Below are positions 40,851-46,236 of a stretch of DNA of 46,236 bases, one piece after another. The position numbers and the translations under genes were made by a program. The DNA lies in the NCBI GenBank assembly GCA_045110285.1, contig JBGCGA010000025.1:1-46236 (forward strand), in the 5' to 3' direction. The stretch's first letter is position 1. Every line of letters starts with the position of its first letter. Origin of the DNA: Putridiphycobacter sp045110285 (GTDB taxonomy: Bacteria > Bacteroidota > Bacteroidia > Flavobacteriales_D > Crocinitomicaceae). The notes beneath the pieces are model-generated. The model was not told where the DNA came from. It did no database searches and saw nothing but the letters and a program-made list of their open reading frames with translations.

Positions 40851-42677
40851 ATGAAAGTATTACTGACAACCATAATATTCTTAGCATACATTTTTACTGT
40901 TGCAGCGCAAGATAGAGTGAACATAATGAATAGCGATACTGCTGCTGAAGTGATAGTCACATCATCTAGAATTGATTTACCTTTTTCGAAAAGTTCTAGA
41001 ACCATTCAAATTATAACTTCAAGTGATATAGCAAGGAGCGGAGTTACTAATGTAGCAGACGTACTTCAGCAAGTTGCAGGAGTAGATGTGCGAAGAAGAG
41101 GGACAAATGGTATGCAGGCTGATTTATACATTAGGGGCGGTAGTTTTGATCAAACTTTATTGTTAATTGATGGAATTAAAGTAGAAGATGCGCAAACAGG
41201 ACACCATACTTTAAATCTAGCTTTGCCAATAGAGGTGATTGAGCGGATTGAAATTGTGAAAGGACCTGCTGCCCGTATTTTTGGGCAAAATGCTTTTAAT
41301 GGAGCTGTAAATATAGTAACTAAAAAAGGTGAAGAGAACTCAGTGAGCCTTCAAACTCAAGTCGGCTCATTTGGTCAAAAAAATTTTGAAGTGAATGCAA
41401 GGCAGAAATTAGATAATTCAAATCATATTGTTCAGTTTTCTAGAAATTTATCTGATGGCTACAGATACAATACGGATTATGATAATTTGAACTACTTTTT
41501 TAAAAGCAGTTTTAAAACTAAATCCTTACCAATTGATGTACTCGCAACTTTCATGGAACGTCAGTTTGGAGCAAATGGATTCTATGCTACCCCATCAGCA
41601 ACAGAACAATATGAAGAAACTCAAGGTAGTCTGGTTGCTCTAAAAACGCTTGTTAAAAATGACAAATTCACCATAAAACCAAGCGTTTATTGGAGAAGGA
41701 ATCAAGATGAGTATATTTTCATCAGAAATAATCCAAGTGTGTACAGAAATTTACATTTAACAAATAAGGTTGGTGCAGAAATTAATGCAAGCTATCAATC
41801 GAAGTTGGGTACAACTGGAGTGGGGATTGATGTGGCGCAAGTGTTTTTAAGAAGTAATAATTTGGGCGACAGGAATAGGCTGATGACGACTGTTTTTGTT
41901 GAGCATTTATTCCAATTTTTCAATAATAGATTGGATGTGACTCCGGGTTTTGCTGCTAATTATTTTTCAGATTTTAAAGGAAACATTTTTCCCGGTTTGG
42001 ATATAGGCTATTCACTCAATGAAAATTTGAAGTTGTATGCAAATGCTGGCCAAACATATAGAATTCCTACCTATACTGATTTGTTTTATAGCGATCCTAA
42101 TACATTGGGAAATGAAAATTTACAGCAGGAAGAAGCGCTTTCACAAGAATTGGGTGTAAAATTCAATCAAAAATCATTTAATTTTAGTGCGGCTCTATTC
42201 AACCGTCAAGCAACTAATTTAATAGATTACGTAAAAAGTAATGAAAATGATAGGTTTGAGGCGCAAAACATAAGAAGTGTTAATACAAAAGGGCTAGAAG
42301 CTGAAGCAACCTATCGATTCAAAATCAATAAACATTTTCAAAAGCTAACGGTTGGTTACACATTTTTAGAAGATGATTTACAAAGTATTGATGCCGAATT
42401 TTCAAGATATGCCATTAATTCAACACGCCATCAGGTTGTGGGGCAGTGGCATAGTCAATTTTCTCGCTTTGTAAGCCAATCGCTGGTTTACCGATACATG
42501 GAAAGAACGCAAGGCCAATCTTTTCAAGTGGTAGATGCCAATGTCCGAATTAAAATTAAAGGATTTGAAAGTCAGATAATGGTTAATAATATTTTTGATG
42601 TAGCATACAGCGAGCAAAACTTAATTCCAATGCCTGGCCGAAATTTTCTGATGGGTGTAAAATATGTTTTTCAGTAA
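40851..42677 (+). CDS. TonB-dependent outer membrane receptor (BtuB/CirA-like size)
   Basis: A 608-residue receptor. The start at 40851 gives a signal peptide (MKVLLTTIIFLAYIFTVAAQ); an ATG at 40743 would add 36 residues that do not look like a signal. Plug domain: SSRTIQIITSSDIARSGVTN, VADVLQQVAGVDVRRRGTNG, LLIDGIKVEDAQTGHHTLNL, IEIVKGPAARIFGQNAFNGA, VNIVTKKGE. The barrel follows, ending in GRNFLMGVKYVFQ with a terminal aromatic. It lacks the N-terminal carboxypeptidase-like extension of SusC proteins, pointing to a siderophore, cobalamin or metal ligand; substrate unknown. Confidence 0.92.
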   Translation: MKVLLTTIIFLAYIFTVAAQDRVNIMNSDTAAEVIVTSSRIDLPFSKSSRTIQIITSSDIARSGVTNVADVLQQVAGVDVRRRGTNGMQADLYIRGGSFDQTLLLIDGIKVEDAQTGHHTLNLALPIEVIERIEIVKGPAARIFGQNAFNGAVNIVTKKGEENSVSLQTQVGSFGQKNFEVNARQKLDNSNHIVQFSRNLSDGYRYNTDYDNLNYFFKSSFKTKSLPIDVLATFMERQFGANGFYATPSATEQYEETQGSLVALKTLVKNDKFTIKPSVYWRRNQDEYIFIRNNPSVYRNLHLTNKVGAEINASYQSKLGTTGVGIDVAQVFLRSNNLGDRNRLMTTVFVEHLFQFFNNRLDVTPGFAANYFSDFKGNIFPGLDIGYSLNENLKLYANAGQTYRIPTYTDLFYSDPNTLGNENLQQEEALSQELGVKFNQKSFNFSAALFNRQATNLIDYVKSNENDRFEAQNIRSVNTKGLEAEATYRFKINKHFQKLTVGYTFLEDDLQSIDAEFSRYAINSTRHQVVGQWHSQFSRFVSQSLVYRYMERTQGQSFQVVDANVRIKIKGFESQIMVNNIFDVAYSEQNLIPMPGRNFLMGVKYVFQ

Positions 42678-42686
42678 AAACAATAT

Positions 42687-43283
42687 TTAAAGTAATTCTA
42701 CAATAATTTCGTTTTTTCTGCCGACCATCTCAAAAGGTGAGTTATAACCAAGAAATGAAAAACTATTGTTGTGTTCAATGCCCTCTCTTTTGAGGTAGTT
42801 AATGAGTTTGAATTTCTCTTCTTGTATTTTTTCACTGCTTGCCCATCCTCCAAAACTGATGGCGGCTACTCTTTTCTCTGGCTCCTCAGTAAATTTAATA
42901 CCTTTTTGATTCGGCATAGGCAAATCTTCTTTATCAATTGCCTTCGGAACCATGAACATCATGGTCATTGAATCGGAAAGCGACATAGAAACGGGAGAAG
43001 TCATGGCAATTTTCTGATTTTTTTCATTTCCACCAAAAATGTAGCCCGCAAGCTGACGAAAACCATTACTTGAAGCTTCTTCATATTTATTAGTTGAGAG
43101 CTTCACAGATGTGAAAAGACTGGCTTCATAGCGTCTGATTTCAAACTTGTCATATTTTTTCTCAATAGTAAAGGAATAAGTCTCAATCCCATTCTGTATA
43201 CTCATAGCATAGATTTGGCTAATGATAAGTAGCAATGCAATAATTCCTGCAGATACAAGTAAAAACTTCATGCTTTTTTTCAC
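42687..43283 (-). CDS. SOUL-family heme-binding-type protein
   Basis: A 198-residue protein with an N-terminal membrane anchor (FLLVSAGIIALLLIISQIYA). The SOUL domain follows: IETYSFTIEKKYDKFEIRRY, NGFRQLAGYIFGGNEKNQKI, AMTSPVSMSLS, MTMMFMVPKAIDKEDLPMPN, and the C-terminal REGIEHNNSFSFLGYNSPFE. SOUL proteins bind heme or tetrapyrroles weakly. Its ATG overlaps the gpx stop by 4 bases (43280-43283), so it is coupled to glutathione peroxidase, suggesting a role in heme or oxidative stress at the membrane; that is inference. Confidence 0.85.
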   Translation of the reverse strand: MKKSMKFLLVSAGIIALLLIISQIYAMSIQNGIETYSFTIEKKYDKFEIRRYEASLFTSVKLSTNKYEEASSNGFRQLAGYIFGGNEKNQKIAMTSPVSMSLSDSMTMMFMVPKAIDKEDLPMPNQKGIKFTEEPEKRVAAISFGGWASSEKIQEEKFKLINYLKREGIEHNNSFSFLGYNSPFEMVGRKNEIIVELL

Positions 43284-43846
43284 TTTAGCTGTTTGGTTAT
43301 TAATTCACTCATAGGCTCGACATTGCTACTAAAATATTCAATAAGTGTACCGGTTTCGCTTACCAAGTACTTGGTGAAGTTCCATTTCACTTCACTATCC
43401 ATTTTGCCATTCATTGTTTTTGAAGTTAACCACTTGTATATAGCATGCTGATTGTCTCCTTTTACATCAATTTTTTCAGTAATTAGAAATTCAACGCCAT
43501 AGTTTTTTTGACAGAACGTTTTTATTTCTTCACCAGTGCCAGGCTCTTGTCCTCCAAATTGGTTACAAGGTAAACCAATTACAACGAGTTTCTCTTTGTA
43601 TTTTTCGTGTAGCTTTTGTAATTCAGCGTATTGAGATGTATAACCACATTTAGATGCGACATTCACAAATAAAATCTTTTTCCCTTTAAAGTCTGCTAAA
43701 CTAACTGGGTTATTATCGATATCTTTTATTGCGAAATCATAAATTGACGTTGAAGCAAGCTCTGATGCTTCTTCTGATGGAACAATATACTGCACTGTTT
43801 GATAGACAGTACTGAGGAGTAAACCAAAGGATAAAAGAAATTTCAT
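43280..43846 (-). CDS. Glutathione peroxidase family (Cys type)
   Basis: A 188-residue GPx with an N-terminal hydrophobic segment (MKFLLSFGLLLSTVYQTVQY) that is either a signal peptide or an anchor, so it probably acts in the periplasm. Catalytic residues are Cys67 in NVASKCGYTSQY (Cys in place of Sec), Gln96 in GLPCNQFGGQEPG and Trp155-Asn156 in VKWNFTKY. Cys112 in TFCQKNYG could be the resolving Cys, making it thioredoxin-dependent. It reduces hydrogen or lipid peroxides. Coupled to the SOUL gene downstream; own promoter upstream. Confidence 0.92.
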   Translation of the reverse strand: MKFLLSFGLLLSTVYQTVQYIVPSEEASELASTSIYDFAIKDIDNNPVSLADFKGKKILFVNVASKCGYTSQYAELQKLHEKYKEKLVVIGLPCNQFGGQEPGTGEEIKTFCQKNYGVEFLITEKIDVKGDNQHAIYKWLTSKTMNGKMDSEVKWNFTKYLVSETGTLIEYFSSNVEPMSELITKQLK

Positions 43847-43871
43847 AACATTTTGTTTAGCTATTACGTTG

Positions 43872-43903
43872 CAAAGTTAAACAAAATAACATACCACTAA
43901 CAA
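43872..43903 (-). promoter_or_regulatory. Promoter of the gpx-SOUL unit
   Basis: On the minus strand TTG (43903-43901), 21 bases, TAACTTTG (43879-43872), an exact -7 match. The leader is about 20 bases. Confidence 0.65.
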
Positions 43904-44026
43904 TCGCAGACGAATAAAGTTTTTAACAAAGGTTAACTTATGACCTAAAATACGACCTGAACATCAATGTTATTAGTTAGTAATCTATTGTAAGATAGGT
44001 TTTTAAATAGTTTTTTGACTTAAGAG

Positions 44027-45280
44027 TTAATTTCTTCGCCGATTTTTATTGCTAAACTTGTTTCTGTTTCCAAATGGTTTTTTTGAGCGATTGCCACCAG
44101 GTCTATTCCCCCCTTTTCCTTTAGAAGCTTTTCCTTGGGCAACTGTGTTTTTAGGCTCAAAACCTTCTATTTCAGACGTGTCAATTTTTTCTCCAATTAG
44201 TTTTTCAATCCCTCTTAGGTATGCTACTTCTTCAATATCTACTAATGAAATAGCTACGCCGTCTGCTCCAGCCCTACCAGTTCTTCCAATTCTATGAACA
44301 TAGTCTTCCGCAATATTTGGCAATTCAAAGTTAACCACATGCGGCAATAGCGGAATATCAAGCCCTCTGGCTGCAATGTCAGTGGCAACTAAAATTCTTA
44401 CTTTCCCTTTTTTAAACCCATCTAACGCTTTGGTTCTCTGGTTTTGACTTTTATTTCCATGAATGGCTGAAGCGTTATAGCCCTTTTTAGTTAATTTTTC
44501 AGCTAGTCTATTCGCACCGTGTTTTGTGCGAGTAAATATCAGCGCCTGTTGCCAGTTTCCTTCATTAATTAATTTAAAAAGAACATTGTATTTATCGGAT
44601 TTATCAACTCTGAAAGCTTTTTGCTCAATAATTTCAACTGCCGTATTTTCAGGAGTTACCTCAATTTGAACAGGATTGTTTAAAAACGACTGAGCTAAAC
44701 CTTTAATTTCTTTTGAAAATGTAGCTGAAAATAGAAGGTTTTGACGCTCTTTTGGCAGTAAGTTAATGATTCGCTTAATGTCTTTTAAAAAGCCCATATC
44801 GAGCATCCTATCTGCTTCATCAAGCACTAATGTTTCAACTTGTCTTAAGTCTACTAATCTTTGTTGACTTAAGTCTAACAGTCTGCCTGGAGTAGCTATT
44901 AAAATATCAATTCCTTGACGAAGAGCGTTAACCTGCGAGTTTTGCTTTACTCCTCCAAAAATTACTGTTGACTTAATGCCAGTAAATTTTGTGTAGTCTT
45001 GAACGTTTTTTAATATCTGTGCGGCAAGCTCTCTTGTTGGCGTAATAATTAATGCTTTTACTGCTCTTTTTTTGTGAGCTGATGACTGTAAAATTTTCTC
45101 AATGATTGGTAAAGTAAATGCAGCAGTTTTTCCTGTTCCAGTTTGGGCTGAAGCGAGTACATCACGTCCGTTTAGAACTTCGGGTATTGCTTTTTCTTGT
45201 ATTGGTGATGGGGTAGTGTAGCCTTGTTTTTCTATGGCTTCTAATATTTCTGGTGATAGTCCTAATTTGGAAAATAACAT
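44027..45280 (-). CDS. rhlE: DEAD-box RNA helicase, RhlE type
   Basis: A 417-residue helicase. Motifs in order: Q motif (GYTTPSPIQEKAIP), I (ASAQTGTGKTAAF), Ia (TPTRELAAQI), Ib (ATPGRLLD), II (VLDEADRMLDMGF), III (LFSATFS), IV (ALIFTRTKHGANRLAE), V (VATDIAARGLDIP), VI (YVHRIGRTGRAGADG). The C-terminal tail is basic and Gly/Asn-rich (GGNRPGGNRSKKPFGNRNK), for RNA binding. RhlE proteins remodel ribosomal or structured RNA, often in cold. The upstream 158-base gap holds its -7 element and the neighbour's terminator. Confidence 0.94.
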   Translation of the reverse strand: MLFSKLGLSPEILEAIEKQGYTTPSPIQEKAIPEVLNGRDVLASAQTGTGKTAAFTLPIIEKILQSSAHKKRAVKALIITPTRELAAQILKNVQDYTKFTGIKSTVIFGGVKQNSQVNALRQGIDILIATPGRLLDLSQQRLVDLRQVETLVLDEADRMLDMGFLKDIKRIINLLPKERQNLLFSATFSKEIKGLAQSFLNNPVQIEVTPENTAVEIIEQKAFRVDKSDKYNVLFKLINEGNWQQALIFTRTKHGANRLAEKLTKKGYNASAIHGNKSQNQRTKALDGFKKGKVRILVATDIAARGLDIPLLPHVVNFELPNIAEDYVHRIGRTGRAGADGVAISLVDIEEVAYLRGIEKLIGEKIDTSEIEGFEPKNTVAQGKASKGKGGNRPGGNRSKKPFGNRNKFSNKNRRRN

Positions 45281-45325
45281 ATATGATTGGTTGTGCGGGA
45301 TTGCACTTTATTGATTATTAAAATG

Positions 45326-45333
45326 CAAAGGTA
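45326..45333 (-). promoter_or_regulatory. -7 promoter element for rhlE
   Basis: On the minus strand TACCTTTG, an exact TAnnTTTG match, 45 bases before the ATG. The nearest TTG upstream is 28 bases away, beyond the usual range. Confidence 0.45.
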
Positions 45334-45389
45334 ACTTATTTACTGTATAGATATAGTTCCACAAACTCATTTATAGCAAAAATGGCACC

Positions 45390-45419
45390 AAAAAAGGGTT
45401 TGGCAGCGCCAAACCCTTT
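45390..45419 (-). terminator. Intrinsic terminator after the 45440 lipoprotein
   Basis: A perfect 12-base stem aaagggtttggc / gccaaaccctttc with a 3-base loop, and a T run on the minus strand. It lies 20 bases after the lipoprotein stop. Confidence 0.85.
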
Positions 45420-45439
45420 CGCAAATTCTGATTATTATT

Positions 45440-46072
45440 TTACAGTTTTGAAATGTCAATGATTCTGCAATCAAAACCATCATCAAGAGTTATAGTTCCA
45501 GAAAGGTCATAAGAACCTGCACTTGAACTTCCACTAACATTGTAGTCATATGTTCCTGATTTTAAATTTTCGATTTGAAAAGCCGATAAGTTGTTGCTGC
45601 TTTCACAATTTGGGATTGTAGGATCAACTCCAATTGTTCTTTGATTTACTTGTCCCGGCTGTGTAAAAGTAACTGTACAATTTTCATTTGTTCCTCCCGC
45701 CCAGTATGGTTGAGGTAAAAAGAAAATTACTTGAGCTTTTTCTGCTTCAACAATGTTTACTGTTCTACTGTATTCTTTTGAATTTGCAGTAGTGTTTAAG
45801 CTATTAACAGGAAGTACCTTAATAGTAAATGATCCAACTGGCGTTTCTTCCGGGATTGTATACACGGGGTTTTCATCAATAACTTCAACTCCGTTGAAAT
45901 ACCACTTATAAAATTCAGAAGCTTTTTCAGTGGTGTTTGTGACAGTAATAACATCTCCTTGAGCATATTCCTGTTTATCAGTTGTAAAGTCTCCTCTTTT
46001 TTTACAAGCGGTTAAACCAACAGTAATAGCTAACGCAGCTGTTAAAATCAATTTCGTTTTCATCATTTTCAT
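45440..46072 (-). CDS. Lipoprotein with a PKD-like domain
   Basis: A 210-residue lipoprotein. The signal ends with the lipobox GLTAC and acylated Cys23, followed by KKRGD. Residues ~30-110 form a PKD-like beta sandwich (FTTDKQEYAQGDVITVTNTT, then ASEFYKWYFNGVEV, SFTIKVLPVNSLN). The second half (VIFFLPQPYWAGGTNENCTV, then ENLKSGTYDYNVSGSSSAGS, LDDGFDCRIIDISKL) is another beta domain with two Cys pairs possible. Probably at the outer membrane; function unknown. Single-gene unit with a clear promoter and terminator. Confidence 0.75.
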   Translation of the reverse strand: MKMMKTKLILTAALAITVGLTACKKRGDFTTDKQEYAQGDVITVTNTTEKASEFYKWYFNGVEVIDENPVYTIPEETPVGSFTIKVLPVNSLNTTANSKEYSRTVNIVEAEKAQVIFFLPQPYWAGGTNENCTVTFTQPGQVNQRTIGVDPTIPNCESSNNLSAFQIENLKSGTYDYNVSGSSSAGSYDLSGTITLDDGFDCRIIDISKL

Positions 46073-46124
46073 GTTTTTTGGTTAAAAAATTTGCCAAACT
46101 TTCCATTTATAAAATTCGGCAACG

Positions 46125-46156
46125 CAAAGATAATATTTAATTTTTACTCCTTCAAA
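46125..46156 (-). promoter_or_regulatory. Promoter of the 45440 lipoprotein
   Basis: On the minus strand TTTG (46156-46153), 20 bases, TATCTTTG (46132-46125), both exact consensus. About 50 bases before the ATG. Confidence 0.65.
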
Positions 46157-46178
46157 GTTGATGACAAGTTACCGCTTC

Positions 46179-46236
46179 TTAATAGTCTAATTCAGAAATA
46201 CCTTCTCTAATGATTTCAATATCACCATTTGAAAGA
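46179..46236 (-). CDS. C-terminal end of a probable Sua5/YrdC-family (threonylcarbamoyl-AMP synthase) gene
   Basis: The last 18 residues of a gene running in from the right edge: LSNGDIEIIREGISELDY, stop at 46181-46179. The pattern (x-D-I-E-I-I-R-E-G) is like the end of the YrdC domain in L-threonylcarbamoyladenylate synthases, which make the precursor of t6A in tRNA. The match is short, so the product name is tentative. Confidence 0.4.
   Translation of the reverse strand, partial: LSNGDIEIIREGISELDY

Overview
This is a chromosomal window from a member of the Bacteroidota, most likely a marine flavobacterium-like organism (order Flavobacteriales). The evidence is: visibly AT-rich DNA; type IX secretion system (T9SS) sorting domains of type A (in 7945-9165, 17764-19233 and 37264-39423, plus a broken copy near 31058-31477) and type B (1-655); the rpmB-rpmG-DUF4295-ftsY-rimO gene order; Bacteroidota-restricted families (DUF4295, DUF4296); and many copies of the Bacteroidota -7 promoter element TAnnTTTG. 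I saw no rRNA, tRNA, CRISPR array, insertion sequence or prophage. The window reads as core genome with many secreted or lipid-anchored proteins of unknown role.

Layout. 1-3.2 kb: the end of a T9SS type B surface protein, a DUF4349 lipoprotein, an unrecognised protein made of two tandem copies of one domain, and a DUF1801 protein. 3.2-6.3 kb: ribosomal proteins bL28 and bL33, DUF4295, a terminator, then ftsY and rimO. 6.3-9.2 kb: three envelope or secreted proteins. 9.2-15.9 kb: trmN6 and a SulP anion transporter; a separately terminated unit of two small unknown proteins and an SbtA-type sodium/bicarbonate permease; and a divergent LysR regulator followed by a beta-helix lipoprotein and a HEAT-like protein. 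Together the SulP, SbtA and LysR genes look like an inorganic-carbon uptake locus in a probable heterotroph. 16-17.7 kb: a VOC protein, then a PadR regulator overlapping a membrane protein with two FK-x-MHWPGA hairpins. The PadR promoter carries an inverted repeat that exactly fills its -33/-7 spacer. 17.7-23.9 kb: a DNRLRE T9SS protein, a divergent TruA, peptidase T, and dihydroorotase with its DUF4296 partner. 23.9-31.5 kb: an EamA transporter, a universal stress protein, a TPM-domain protein with an overlapping 55-residue membrane protein, methylmalonyl-CoA mutase mutA-mutB, and a T9SS pseudogene. 31.6-37 kb: an SpmA-SpmB fusion transporter and partner, a bestrophin, DinB, an acyl-CoA thioesterase and MscS. 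37.2-42.7 kb: an S8 peptidase, DUF547, a small membrane protein and a TonB-dependent receptor. 42.7-46.2 kb: a SOUL protein overlapping a glutathione peroxidase, an RhlE helicase, a lipoprotein and the end of a probable Sua5/YrdC-family gene.

How it fits together. Central functions (translation, SRP receptor, pyrimidine synthesis, propionyl/methylmalonyl-CoA metabolism, tRNA modification) alternate with envelope functions (T9SS cargo, lipoproteins, ion channels, TonB uptake). No single large novel system dominates. The best candidates for undescribed biology are the PadR/MHWPGA pair with its operator architecture, the SbtA unit with two unassigned small proteins, the duplicated-domain protein at 1781-2626, and the SpmAB fusion with an added soluble C-terminal domain. 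Domain names are from reading motifs by eye; no database search was run.
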